NCBI RefSeq assembly: GCF_002001105.1
Contig: NZ_MUNP01000017.1
Location: 1-64,000, forward strand
DNA from: Rhodanobacter sp. C06
GTDB taxonomy: Bacteria; Pseudomonadota; Gammaproteobacteria; Xanthomonadales; Rhodanobacteraceae
Direction of reading: 5' to 3'
Length of the DNA stretch: 64,000 nt
Part shown: positions 1 to 7,929 of the stretch, piece after piece
Layout: each line of letters starts with the position of its first letter
Numbering within the stretch: the first letter of the stretch is position 1
Notes under the pieces: model-generated
The model's input: only the letters and a program-made list of their open reading frames with translations
Told to the model about the DNA's origin: nothing
Databases searched by the model: none
Made by a program: the position numbers and the translations under genes

Positions 1-27
1 ACCCTCCCCTGCAAGCAGAGGAGGGCA
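1..27. repeat. Dispersed C-rich palindrome, terminator-like
   Basis: The arms CCCTCCCCTGC and GCAGAGGAGGG form a near-perfect hairpin just past the stop codon of the minus-strand TonB receptor, so it could terminate that gene. The same palindrome recurs almost unchanged at 27822-27847 (between tssG and clpV), with a variant at 27749-27772. It is therefore a dispersed repeat family and not a gene-specific terminator. Confidence 0.6.
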
Positions 28-30
28 ACA

Positions 31-2388
31 TCAGAAGCGGAAGTTCGCCGTCAGCATGCCGGAACGCGTCGTGCCCGGGATGTAGCGGTAGCCGCTCTTG
101 TTGATCGACGCGGCGTAGTGCTTGTCGAACAGGTTGTAGAGGTTGAGCTGCAGGTCGAAGTGCTTGTTGACCGGGTAGGTCGCCATGGCGTCGAACACCC
201 ACCAGGCCTCGACGTATCGCGGCGTGCCGATCGCGCCGTCGGCGCCGCGCTGCATTTCGCCGGAGTAGCGCGCGCCGCCACCGACGACGAGGCCGAACGG
301 CAGGCGGTAGGTGGTCCAGCTGGTGAACGCGCGCTTCGGCGTGTAGGCCAGCACGTTGCTGCCGTCGGCGGCGGGCGCCGAGCCGTTGGTGGCGCCGCTG
401 AGGGCGCCATGGCTGGTGCTGGTATGCATGCTGGTGAAGCCGGCATTGATCGCCCAGTTCTTCGTGATCTGGCCGACGGCGGTGAGTTCCACGCCCTGCA
501 CGCGCTTGTTGCCGATCGGGTACCACAGCAGCGTGGTGGGGTCCTGCTCCAGTTCGTTGCTGACGGTGGTGCGGTAGAGCGCGGCGGTGAGCAGCAGGCG
601 TTCGTCGAACAGGTTCCACTTCGTGCCCAGCTCGGCGGTGCGGGCCTTTTGCGGGTTGAGCGCGGGATTGTCCACGCTGTTCGCGGCTGTGCTGAACGAC
701 AAGCTGTTGCCGCCCGGCGGCTGCGCGGCGGTGGCGAGGTTGGCGTAGAGGCTGCCGTTCGCCGTCGGCTTGTAGATCACGGCGAGCTGCCAGCTGGGCA
801 GGTTGTCGGATTTGCGGGCGTCCACCCCGGGCACGATGGCCCCGGTGGGCAGGCTGCCGCAGGCCGGCGCGCTCCTGCCGCCGCAGGCCACGGTGCTGCT
901 GAAGTCGGTGGTGTAGTGGTCGAGGCGCGCGCCGGCGTTGACCTGCCACTGTTCGTTGAACTTCAGCGTGTCGAACACGTAGGCGCCGACGGTGTTGGTC
1001 TTGCCGTTCGTCCAGCCGCCGTTGGGGCCGTAACGCAGTGCGTTGCCGACGTTGGAGTCCGGCGCGTAGAGGCTGGCCGCTGGCCAGGTGCTGCCGTTCA
1101 ATGCGGCCAGCGTGGTCGTGCCCACCGTTTCCCGGCTGAGTTCGATGCCGGTGCTCAGCTTGTGCGTGATGGCACCGGTGGCGAAGTTGGCGGTGAGGTT
1201 GAGCTGGTTGGCGACGATGCGGTTGGTCTGGTCCTTGAAGTTCGGATTGCTGCGCGCAACCGTCCAGGTCGAAGGATCACCGGGGTTCGGCGTCAGCAGG
1301 TTGGCGGCGCTGCCCATGAACGAGGTGAGCAGGTAGTCCTCGTGGGTGCGGCCCCAGCGCAAGGTGTCGTGCAACGCCACGTCTTCCGAGAAGTCGTGCT
1401 GCAGGATCGCGGTGAACATGTCCTCGACGACGTGGTCGTGGTCCTGGTCGGTGCCGTAGAAGTTGCCGGGATCGACCTTGGGTGCGTTGCCGAGGAAGGG
1501 GCGCGCCGGATCGGGCGAGGCGTAGCCGGGCAGGCCGATGGTGGGGATGCCGCCGTCGGGCACGTTGTCCTGTTTCACGTGCAGGTAGTCGAGGTAGACG
1601 CGGGTGGGCGTGCCGAGGCCGAACGCCAGCGAGGGCGCCACGCCCCAGCGCTTGTTCTTCACTTCGTCGCGGCCCGGCACGCCGCTGTCCTGGTCGAGCA
1701 CGTTGAGGCGGAAGGCGGCGTGGCTGGCGATCTGCCGGTTCCAGTCGGCGGTGGCGCGCTTCTGGTCGGCACTACCCAAGGACAGCGAGCCGGACACCGC
1801 GCTGCCGAGCTGCGGCTGTTTGGTCACCATGTTGATCGCGCCGGAGGGGGCGGTGCGGCCGTACTCCGTGCTGTCCGGGCCCTTGGTCACCTCGATCTGC
1901 TCGATGTTGAACACGTCGCGCGAGATCGTGCCGAGGTCGCGCACGCCGTCCACGAAGATGCTGCCGGAAGTGTCGAAGCCGCGCATGAAGATCGCGTCGC
2001 CGGTGCTGGTGGAGCCGTTCTCGCCCGCGAAGAACGTGCCCACGCCGGCGCTGTTGCGCAGCGCCTCGGTGAGCGTGGTGGCGCCCTGCTCGTGGAGCAG
2101 TTCCTTGCTGATGATCACGATGGTCTGCGGCGTGTCCACCAGCGGCTGGGTGAACTTGGGCGATGACACCTGATCGACCTTGTACGGCACGAACGTGCCT
2201 TCCACGGTGACGCCTGGCAGGCGCCTGGCCGTGGCGACCTGGGCATCGGTGGCGGGCGCCGCAGCATCGGTGGTTGCCGCCATGGCCGGCAGCGCCAGCG
2301 CGAGGCTGGTCGCCAGCGTGGCGGCGGTGAGCGCGGGGACGGATGCGCGGCGCACCACCGGGTGCTTGCGGCTCTTGACGAAGTCCAT
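31..2388 (-). CDS. TonB-dependent siderophore receptor (Fiu/FhuE-like)
   Basis: Outer-membrane receptor that imports ferric siderophore using TonB energy. The 785-aa product starts at MDFVKSRKHP, preceded by a GGAG ribosome site about 8 nt upstream. An upstream in-frame extension is Arg/Pro-rich and covers the promoter, so it was rejected as the start. A signal peptide (basic n-region, Ala/Leu core, AMA-A near residue 37) is followed by a plug domain with the segments LVDTPQTIVIISKELL, FMRGFDTSG and IFVDGVRD, then EVTKGPDSTEYGRTAPSGAIN. The barrel ends in a terminal Phe (NFRF), as OmpA/BamA-assembled proteins do. The best family match is catecholate receptors of the Fiu type, but substrate cannot be assigned from sequence. 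An iron-box promoter lies upstream (2540-2569). Confidence 0.95.
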   Translation of the reverse strand: MDFVKSRKHPVVRRASVPALTAATLATSLALALPAMAATTDAAAPATDAQVATARRLPGVTVEGTFVPYKVDQVSSPKFTQPLVDTPQTIVIISKELLHEQGATTLTEALRNSAGVGTFFAGENGSTSTGDAIFMRGFDTSGSIFVDGVRDLGTISRDVFNIEQIEVTKGPDSTEYGRTAPSGAINMVTKQPQLGSAVSGSLSLGSADQKRATADWNRQIASHAAFRLNVLDQDSGVPGRDEVKNKRWGVAPSLAFGLGTPTRVYLDYLHVKQDNVPDGGIPTIGLPGYASPDPARPFLGNAPKVDPGNFYGTDQDHDHVVEDMFTAILQHDFSEDVALHDTLRWGRTHEDYLLTSFMGSAANLLTPNPGDPSTWTVARSNPNFKDQTNRIVANQLNLTANFATGAITHKLSTGIELSRETVGTTTLAALNGSTWPAASLYAPDSNVGNALRYGPNGGWTNGKTNTVGAYVFDTLKFNEQWQVNAGARLDHYTTDFSSTVACGGRSAPACGSLPTGAIVPGVDARKSDNLPSWQLAVIYKPTANGSLYANLATAAQPPGGNSLSFSTAANSVDNPALNPQKARTAELGTKWNLFDERLLLTAALYRTTVSNELEQDPTTLLWYPIGNKRVQGVELTAVGQITKNWAINAGFTSMHTSTSHGALSGATNGSAPAADGSNVLAYTPKRAFTSWTTYRLPFGLVVGGGARYSGEMQRGADGAIGTPRYVEAWWVFDAMATYPVNKHFDLQLNLYNLFDKHYAASINKSGYRYIPGTTRSGMLTANFRF

Positions 2389-2539
2389 CAGGAAAACTCC
2401 ACGGCATTTCGGGAAGGGGATGGCTGGGGGCTTGGGCGCGACAACTGGCCGGATGCCCGAGGCAGGCGTCGGCGTCGTCGCAGCGGTCGGCGAACCTTGC
2501 GCATGGGAGGGCGCTGCGGGCCCTCGTCGAACCGGCGGC

Positions 2540-2569
2540 AAGATAAAGCAAACGAGAATGATTCGCAAT
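2540..2569 (-). promoter_or_regulatory. Fur-regulated promoter of the TonB receptor
   Basis: On the minus strand a -35 TTGCGA (2568-2563) is separated by 17 nt from a -10 TATCTT (2545-2540). The spacer holds GAGAATGATTCGCAAT (plus strand 2554-2569), close to the Fur-box pattern GATAATGATTATCATT. Bound Fur-Fe would cover the promoter, the classic arrangement for siderophore receptors. The predicted leader is about 150 nt. The divergent ketopantoate-reductase-family gene begins 108 nt away and may share the control. Confidence 0.75.
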
Positions 2570-2676
2570 ATGTGAATGACGGCGCGACGATGCGGGCGCC
2601 GACCATGGTCGGCTCGGCAGCCGCGGTTCACGGCGTTACCCTGCAGGGAGTCGCGTCACGAGGAGAACCTGAGGCC

Positions 2677-3609
2677 ATGCGCATGTTGGTTGTGGGAGCC
2701 GGCGCCACCGGCGGCTATTTCGGCGGACGCCTGCTGCAGGCGGGACGTGACGTGACTTTCCTGGTGCGCGAACAACGCGCGCAACGGCTGGCGCAGCACG
2801 GCCTGCACATCCGCAGCGCGCTGGGCGATGCCGACCTCGCCGCGCCGCCCACCGTCACCACGGCGACGCTGCGCGAACCGTTCGATCTCGTGCTGCTGAG
2901 CTGCAAGGCCTGGGATCTGCCGCAGGCGATCGAGGACATCGCACCGGCCATGGGCGAACACAGCGCGGTGCTGCCGATCCTCAACGGCATGTGCCAACTC
3001 GACCAGCTCGATGCGCGCTTCGGCGCCGATCGGGTGCTGGGCGGGCAGTGCGTGATCGCCGCCACGCTGGATGCCGACGGCACCGTGCGCCACCTCAACC
3101 GTTCGCACAGCCTGGGCTTCGGCGAGCGCGACGGCAGCGATTCCGAACGCGTGCAGCGCATCGCGCGGACGCTGGCCGGCGCGAACTTCGAGTCGCGCGC
3201 GAGCCGGCACGTCGTGCAGGACATGTGGGACAAGTGGGTGTTCCTCGCCAGCCTCGCCGGCATCACCTGCCTGATGCGCGCGCCGGTGGGCGACATCGTG
3301 GCCGCGCCCGGCGGTCGCGACACAGCGCTGGCCCTGCTCGACGACTGCCGCCGCGTCGCCGCGGCCTGCGGCCACGAGCCGCGGGAGACGGTGATCGAAC
3401 GCGCCCGCGGGTTGCTGACCGAGGCCGGCTCCACATTCAGCGCCTCGATGATGCGCGACCTGGAACAAGGCCACCGCGTCGAGGCCGACCACGTGATCGG
3501 CGACCTGCTGGTGCGCGGAGTGGCGCAGGGCGTGGATGCGCCCGTGTTGCGTCTGGCCTATGCGCACCTGAAGGCCTACGAGGCGCGCCGGGCGCGATCG
3601 GCCGCTTGA
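2677..3609 (+). CDS. Ketopantoate reductase family (PanE/ApbA) oxidoreductase
   Basis: NADP-dependent 2-dehydropantoate 2-reductase family protein of 310 aa. It starts at MRMLVVGAGATGGYFGG; an AGGAGAA ribosome site 9 nt upstream supports this start over a longer in-frame extension. The N-terminal Rossmann motif GAGATGGYFG is intact, followed by SCKAWDL and the ILNG segment. In the C-terminal domain SMMRDLEQGHRVEADHVIG matches the PanE Ser-Met...Glu active-site region. However, the usual K-x3-N-x3-N segment reads KWVFLASLAG, so both conserved Asn residues are replaced. This is probably a paralogue acting on another 2-keto acid and not the pantothenate enzyme. It stands alone, divergent from the TonB receptor. 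Confidence 0.85.
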   Translation: MRMLVVGAGATGGYFGGRLLQAGRDVTFLVREQRAQRLAQHGLHIRSALGDADLAAPPTVTTATLREPFDLVLLSCKAWDLPQAIEDIAPAMGEHSAVLPILNGMCQLDQLDARFGADRVLGGQCVIAATLDADGTVRHLNRSHSLGFGERDGSDSERVQRIARTLAGANFESRASRHVVQDMWDKWVFLASLAGITCLMRAPVGDIVAAPGGRDTALALLDDCRRVAAACGHEPRETVIERARGLLTEAGSTFSASMMRDLEQGHRVEADHVIGDLLVRGVAQGVDAPVLRLAYAHLKAYEARRARSAA

Positions 3610-3734
3610 GCGGCCGATGCGATCCTCGGATGGATCGCACGCGAATCAAACACTTCGTGTTTGATTCGCGGAGCCGAGTCCGGGCGGTATCGGACTGGGC
3701 GAGCCTGAAAAGGGCGTGACAACCCTTTTCAGGC
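3601..3734. terminator. Array of five consecutive hairpins between convergent genes
   Basis: Five inverted repeats follow each other. They are GCCGCT/AGCGGC (3601-3614, enclosing the stop codon), GCGATCC/GGATCGC (3619-3638), a 13-bp perfect stem GCGAATCAAACAC (3641-3669, 3-nt loop), a 10-bp stem with one mismatch (3674-3699 region), and a 12-bp perfect stem GCCTGAAAAGGG (3703-3734). They separate the plus-strand PanE-like gene from the minus-strand pigment operon, so bidirectional termination is the simplest reading. Confidence 0.7.
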
Positions 3735-3798
3735 AAAGGAATGTTGCTGTTGCCTGGTTGTCGTTGACGCGGATACCCGCATCACTCTCGATGCATCC

Positions 3799-4239
3799 TC
3801 ACTGCACCTTCGCGAGCTTCGCCTTCAGCTCCACGCCCGACATCAGGAAGCCCACGTGGCATTCGTAGTTCTGGCTGTCGCGGTATTCGCTGCCGTTGTA
3901 GTTGCTGACGATGTCGGTGACGGCGTTGGCGCCGGCCTTCTTCGCGTCGTCCTGCAGGGCGATCAGCACGGATTGCAGCGCCCAGTCGCAGGTGACCTGG
4001 TCCTTCTTGCCGAAGGCGTTGGTCTTGCGGGCAACGTCCACGTTGTCGTTCACCACGGTGAGCTGGCCAGTGGGCGTGGTGCCGGCGAGGTAGAACTTCA
4101 CGCTGCCGTCCAGCTTGCCGCTGGCGGTGGCGGCCTGCACCGCGTTGGCGAACGCGAGGTGGACGAACTTGTCGGCGGCGTGGCTGGCCATCGGCAGGGC
4201 TGCTAGCAGGGTGGCGATGGCGAGGGTTTTGGCGTGCAT
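3799..4239 (-). CDS. Small exported protein at the end of the aryl-polyene operon
   Basis: 146-aa protein starting MHAKTLAIATLL, with a cleavable signal peptide ending at SHA-ADK near residue 22. AAGGAG lies about 10 nt upstream. The mature part has the pattern CDWALQSVLIALQDDAKKAG, ANAVTDIVSNYNG and YECHVGFLMSGVELK. I associate this pattern with small periplasmic proteins misnamed 'excinuclease ATPase subunit' in proteobacterial databases; it has no nuclease or ATPase motif. It is the last gene of the pigment run, 41 nt downstream of the ketoreductase, so a periplasmic or envelope role linked to the pigment is plausible. Function is otherwise unknown. Two conserved-looking Cys residues could form a disulphide. 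Confidence 0.85.
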   Translation of the reverse strand: MHAKTLAIATLLAALPMASHAADKFVHLAFANAVQAATASGKLDGSVKFYLAGTTPTGQLTVVNDNVDVARKTNAFGKKDQVTCDWALQSVLIALQDDAKKAGANAVTDIVSNYNGSEYRDSQNYECHVGFLMSGVELKAKLAKVQ

Positions 4240-4280
4240 GCGGTACTGCTCCTTGTGGCGTGGACGGATGAAACGATGCG

Positions 4281-5009
4281 TCAGCACAGGCCGCCGTTGA
4301 CGGCGAGCACCTGGCGGGTGATGTAGCCGGCGTCGGCGCTCATCAGGAAGGCCACCGCGGCGGCGACCTCCATCGGCGTGCCGGCGCGTTGCGCGGGGAT
4401 GGCCTTCAGGATCTCCTCCACCGGCACGTCGGCATCGAGCATGTCGGTGTCGATCAGCCCCGGCGCCACGCAGTTCACGGTGATCTTCCTTTTCGCCAGT
4501 TCCACCGCCAGCGCCTTGGCCGCGCCGATCACGCCGGCCTTCGACGCGCTGTAGTTGACCTGGCCGCGGTTGCCGATCAGGCCCGACACCGAGGTGATGC
4601 AGACGATGCGGCCCGGCGCGCGGCGGCGGATCATCGGCATCACCAGCGGATGCAGCACGTTGTAGAAGCCGTCCAGGTTGGTGCGCAGCACGCGGTCCCA
4701 GTCCTCGTCGCTGAGCGCGGGGAACGCGCCGTCGCGGGTGAGCCCGGCGTTGCACACCACGCCATAGGGCGCGCCGTGTCGTTCCACGTCCGCTTCCAGC
4801 GCGGCGCGGCAGGCTTCGCGGTCGGCGATGTCGAACTGCAGAACACGCGCCGCGCGGCCCATGGCCTCGATCTCCGCGCACACCGCTTCGGCCTCGTCGC
4901 GCTTTGTGCGGCAGTGCAGGACGAGGTCGTGGCCGGCCTGCGCCAGCCGCAGCGCGATCGCGCGACCGATGCCGCGGCTGGAGCCGGTGACCAGGATGGT
5001 GTCAGCCAT
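4281..5009 (-). CDS. fabG: 3-oxoacyl-ACP reductase (FabG/ApeQ-like)
   Basis: Short-chain dehydrogenase of 242 aa that would reduce the beta-keto group of polyene intermediates on ACP. TGSSRGIGRAIA near residues 8-19 is the NADPH-binding motif. CNAG follows near residue 90, then the catalytic Ser (ITSVSG) and the YSASK Tyr/Lys pair near residues 140-157. The end AVNGGLC is typical of FabG. The start overlaps the upstream dehydratase stop by 8 nt (5002-5009), so it belongs to the same transcript. Context favours the aryl-polyene pathway (ApeQ role) over housekeeping fatty-acid synthesis. Confidence 0.93.
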   Translation of the reverse strand: MADTILVTGSSRGIGRAIALRLAQAGHDLVLHCRTKRDEAEAVCAEIEAMGRAARVLQFDIADREACRAALEADVERHGAPYGVVCNAGLTRDGAFPALSDEDWDRVLRTNLDGFYNVLHPLVMPMIRRRAPGRIVCITSVSGLIGNRGQVNYSASKAGVIGAAKALAVELAKRKITVNCVAPGLIDTDMLDADVPVEEILKAIPAQRAGTPMEVAAAVAFLMSADAGYITRQVLAVNGGLC

Positions 5010-5484
5010 GGCGAGGTTCCGTTGCGGATGAGGGGGACTTGTCGCTTTGAAACAGGGCGCTGGCGTCGGGCGGACTGAACACGGTGAGCCGTGCCTCGGC
5101 CAGTACGCCGGGCGCCTCGATGCGGCAGGCGAATACGCCCATGCCGCTGTCGTCGTGGAAGTCGCGTCGCGCCTCGACGCGCAACTCGCTGCCGGGCGCG
5201 AAGGCGGCCACGTTGCAGGCGTAGTGGCGGGTGCCGAGCAGGAAGCCCAGCCGCACCGGGATCCCCACTTCCCTGGCCTGGCAGCCGGCCCAGGCGGCGA
5301 TCGCCTGCGCCATCAGTTCCACGCCCATCCACGCAGGGAGCGTGCCGTCCGCTTCGTGGAACAGGCCGGTGGCCGGAACGCGCCGGCTGCATACGGCATG
5401 CTCGGGGCCGTGTTCCAGCACCGCGTCGAGCAGGATCATCTCGCCCGCGTGCGGCAGCAGTTCGGCGATCGGCCACGGCGTCAT
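5002..5484 (-). CDS. apeP: Aryl-polyene 3-hydroxyacyl-ACP dehydratase (ApeP family)
   Basis: 160-aa hotdog-fold dehydratase, beginning MTPWPIAELLPHAGEMILLD. The PHAGEM segment carries the FabZ/FabA-type catalytic His, and LPAWMGVELMAQAIAAWAG is the hotdog helix with the conserved acidic residue. It would remove water from 3-hydroxyacyl-ACP to build the conjugated chain. ATGA overlap (5481-5484) couples its start to the stop of the ketosynthase upstream, and its own stop overlaps the ketoreductase start. A second, smaller dehydratase of ApeI type is encoded at 8872-9231. Confidence 0.9.
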   Translation of the reverse strand: MTPWPIAELLPHAGEMILLDAVLEHGPEHAVCSRRVPATGLFHEADGTLPAWMGVELMAQAIAAWAGCQAREVGIPVRLGFLLGTRHYACNVAAFAPGSELRVEARRDFHDDSGMGVFACRIEAPGVLAEARLTVFSPPDASALFQSDKSPSSATEPRHG

Positions 5485-6662
5485 GCGGCATCTCCCAGGA
5501 TCAGGCAGGCATTGTTGCCGCCGAACGCGAAGGAACTGCTCATCAGCCGGCGCGGGCCGCCGTCGGGCAGGCGCGCGCCGGCTTCGACGAAGCACAGCGC
5601 GGGCAGCGCGGGGTCGGCCAGGCCGTCCCAGTGTTGCGGCGGCAGCCGGCCGTCGCGCAGGCTCAGCCAGCAGAACGCGGCTTCCAGTGCGCCGGCGGCG
5701 GCGAGCGTGTGGCCGGTGAGCGGCTTGGTGGAGGAACACGGCACGCCGTGCGGGAACACCGCGGCCACTGCCTGCGCCTCCATCGCGTCGTTGTGCGTGG
5801 TGGCCGTGCCGTGCAGGTTGAGGTAGTCGATCTGCGCGGGTTCCAGCCCGGCCTGCGCCAGCGCGGCGCGCATGGCCTGCTGCGCGCCCAGGCCTGCCGG
5901 ATCGGGCGAGGACATGTGGTACGCATCCGAGCTGGAGCCCGCGCCGAGCAAGCGCACGGGACCGTGCTCGCGCGTCATCAGGAACAGTGCCGCGGCCTCG
6001 CCGATATTGATGCCGCGCCGCTCGCGCGAGAACGGGTTGCAGCGCGCGGTATCCATCGCACCCAGCGCGTGGAAGCCGTTCAGCGGCAGCCGCGCCAGCG
6101 TGTCCACGCCGCCGCACAGCACGGCGTCGCACAGCCCGGCGGCCAGCAGCCGCTGCGCGCTCGTCATCGCGCGCGCGCCGGCGGTGCAGGCGGTGGAGAT
6201 CGTGTAGCAGGGGCCGGCGAGGTCCAGCCATTCGGCGAGGAACTCGGCGGGGCCGGCCAGTTCCTGGTGCGCGTAGCGGTAATCCTCGGGCCAGGTGTCG
6301 TCGCGGCGTTGTGCGGCGAGGCCGCGGGTGGCTTCCTCGATGCCGCCGGTGCTGGTGCCCAGCACCACGCCCATGCGCGCGCTGCCATGGGTCGCGATCG
6401 CCGCGCGGATGTCCGCTTCGATCTCCCGTGCCGCCGCGAGCAGCAGGCGATTGCAGCGGTTGTCGCGCGTGGCGGCCAGCGGTTCGGGAATGGCGGGCAG
6501 CGGCATGCGCACCGCGCCCAGTGGCGGGGCCTGTTCTGGAATCCAGCCGGGTTCCGCGCGCAAGCCGTGCGCGTCGCCGGCGAACAGCGCCTCGGCCACC
6601 GCGGCCTTGCCCGCGCCCAGCGCGCAGACCACGCCCAGCGCGTTGAGGTAGGCGGCGCTCAT
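5481..6662 (-). CDS. Beta-ketoacyl-ACP synthase (aryl-polyene elongation)
   Basis: 393-aa thiolase-fold condensing enzyme. The catalytic triad is visible: Cys in STACTAGA, His in NLHGTATTHND and His in STKPLTGHTLAAAG. The C-terminal SSSFAFGGNNACLIL is the usual KAS loop. It would elongate the ACP-bound aryl primer with malonyl units. It overlaps both neighbours by ATGA. Together with the pair at 11570-14040 and the partial synthase at 10824-11573, the cluster holds four ketosynthase-type proteins, as expected for aryl polyenes, where KS and chain-length-factor heterodimers divide the work. By position next to ApeP/ApeQ-like genes this resembles the late ketosynthase (ApeR-like); that assignment is tentative. 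Confidence 0.92.
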   Translation of the reverse strand: MSAAYLNALGVVCALGAGKAAVAEALFAGDAHGLRAEPGWIPEQAPPLGAVRMPLPAIPEPLAATRDNRCNRLLLAAAREIEADIRAAIATHGSARMGVVLGTSTGGIEEATRGLAAQRRDDTWPEDYRYAHQELAGPAEFLAEWLDLAGPCYTISTACTAGARAMTSAQRLLAAGLCDAVLCGGVDTLARLPLNGFHALGAMDTARCNPFSRERRGINIGEAAALFLMTREHGPVRLLGAGSSSDAYHMSSPDPAGLGAQQAMRAALAQAGLEPAQIDYLNLHGTATTHNDAMEAQAVAAVFPHGVPCSSTKPLTGHTLAAAGALEAAFCWLSLRDGRLPPQHWDGLADPALPALCFVEAGARLPDGGPRRLMSSSFAFGGNNACLILGDAA

Positions 6663-7372
6663 GCGGGCTTGCGTGCGGCCACGTTCACCAGGGTCTCCTC
6701 GCGCTGGCCGGGCGGCGGCGGTGCGCGCAGGCCCCAGCGTTCAAGCAGGCCGAAGTCCTGCGCGCGGCTCCACCAGAGATACGGCAGCGAGACGTTGGCG
6801 TCGCCGAACTCGAAGCCTTGCGCGCGCAGCATCGCGAGATAGCCGTCGGCGCTCTTCTGCACGTGCATGGGGTGGCGGAAGAACCAGCGGATCACCCAGC
6901 TGTCGATGTAGGCCTTGGTGGATTCGGCGAACAGCAGCCGGCCGCCGGGCTTCAGCACGCGCCAGAACTCGGCCAGCGCGTGCTCCTGCTCGACCAGGTG
7001 GTGAAAGGTCTGGTGGCAGAACAGCACGTCGACGCTGGCGTCAGCCAGGTCGATGTGCGCGCAATCGCCAGCGATCAGTTCCACCGCAACGCCTTCGCGC
7101 CGCGCCTCGGCGCGCGACAGCGCGAGGCTGTGCGGATCGGCGTCCAGCCCGATCAGCCGATCCGGCGCGAAGGCATCGCGCAGCAGGCGGAACGACTTGC
7201 CCTGGCCGCAGCCGGCATCGAGCAGCACGCCGCCCTGCGGCAGTGGCTCGCCGACTAGGCGCTTCAGGTCGTTGATCGCCACCCTCAGCACGTGATGCTG
7301 CCAGGTGTGGGTGGCGAGGAAGCGGAAACCGAGGCGGGTTTCTTGGACGTAGGTGGGGCTGGCGTAGGGCAT
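6659..7372 (-). CDS. SAM-dependent class I methyltransferase
   Basis: 237-aa protein starting MPYASPTYVQETRLG, the first Met after the hairpin-rich repeat upstream. The Rossmann SAM motif LLDAGCGQGKSFRLL is near residues 49-63, with the acidic IGLDAD after it and the post-motif VLFCHQTFHHL and VLKPGGRLLFAEST. Aryl-polyene clusters often carry such a methyltransferase to methylate the aryl head ring or its phenolic oxygen; the substrate here is inferred from context only. ATGA overlap links it to the following ketosynthase. A 63-bp tandem repeat separates it from the thioesterase upstream, which might damp expression of the distal genes. Confidence 0.88.
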   Translation of the reverse strand: MPYASPTYVQETRLGFRFLATHTWQHHVLRVAINDLKRLVGEPLPQGGVLLDAGCGQGKSFRLLRDAFAPDRLIGLDADPHSLALSRAEARREGVAVELIAGDCAHIDLADASVDVLFCHQTFHHLVEQEHALAEFWRVLKPGGRLLFAESTKAYIDSWVIRWFFRHPMHVQKSADGYLAMLRAQGFEFGDANVSLPYLWWSRAQDFGLLERWGLRAPPPPGQREETLVNVAARKPA

Positions 7373-7391
7373 CGGTGAGTCTTGTTGAAAA

Positions 7392-7518
7392 GTGCGGCCA
7401 CGGATGGCCGCTTCTTGATCTTCGCAGTCATGGACGACTGCCGAAAATACAGCGGTGCGGCCACGGATGGCCGCCTGTTTGATTTTCGCAATCATGGACG
7501 ATTGCAAGAAATACAGCG
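7392..7518. repeat. Two-copy 63-bp tandem repeat with nested hairpins
   Basis: Unit 1 (7392-7454) and unit 2 (7455-7518, one extra base) share the hairpin GCGGCCACGGATGGCCGC and a second stem around a CATGGACG core. The array occupies the thioesterase/methyltransferase junction and supplies the last few codons and stop (7492-7494) of the thioesterase. Mutations between copies fall mostly in the second stem, where CAGTC...GACTG has become CAATC...GATTG. That is a paired, compensatory change, suggesting the structure is maintained. Confidence 0.8.
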
Positions 7519-7929
7519 TTCTATGGCCTCGATCATCGCAGCCGGCGAAACCAGCTGCATCGCGCCGTCGGTGAGTTGCACCGCCACCTGCACGGTGCTG
7601 GCGCGGGTGAGGCGTTCGCCGCTGGCGGCGTCGCTGATCAGGTAGTGGATCTTCAGGCGGTTCTGCCACTCCACCAGGTCGGCGCGCACCACCAGGTGCT
7701 GGCCGAAGCGCGCCGCGCGGGCATAGCGCAGTTGCAGGTCGATCACCGGCCATGCGTAGCCGGCCGCCTTCATCTGCGTGTAGTTGTGGCCGATGCGGTC
7801 GAGCAGGGCGCAGCGGGCGATTTCCAGGTACTTCACGTAGTGGCCGTGCCACACCACGTCCATCGAGTCGACGTCGAAGAACGGCACGGTGACTTCGACG
7901 TCCGTGTGCAACACGCCGGCGCTACGCAT
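7492..7929 (-). CDS. Acyl-CoA/ACP thioesterase, 4-hydroxybenzoyl-CoA thioesterase type
   Basis: 145-aa hotdog thioesterase beginning MRSAGVLHTDVEVTVPFFDV. The segment DVDSMDVVWHGHYVKYLE matches the 4HBT active-site pattern, with the catalytic Asp ahead of the HxxY helix. It starts inside the end of the upstream acyltransferase (8-nt overlap, 7922-7929). In aryl-polyene clusters this enzyme (ApeK-type) may release stalled or finished chains from ACP. Its C-terminus (SCNRP) is encoded inside the 63-bp tandem repeat, so the natural end may have been altered by the repeat. Confidence 0.88.
   Translation of the reverse strand: MRSAGVLHTDVEVTVPFFDVDSMDVVWHGHYVKYLEIARCALLDRIGHNYTQMKAAGYAWPVIDLQLRYARAARFGQHLVVRADLVEWQNRLKIHYLISDAASGERLTRASTVQVAVQLTDGAMQLVSPAAMIEAIERCISCNRP

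Noticed and set aside
118-2166. A 682-codon plus-strand frame opposite the TonB receptor
   Set aside because: It is an antisense shadow of the receptor; Ala/Val/Gly-rich with no recognisable domain.
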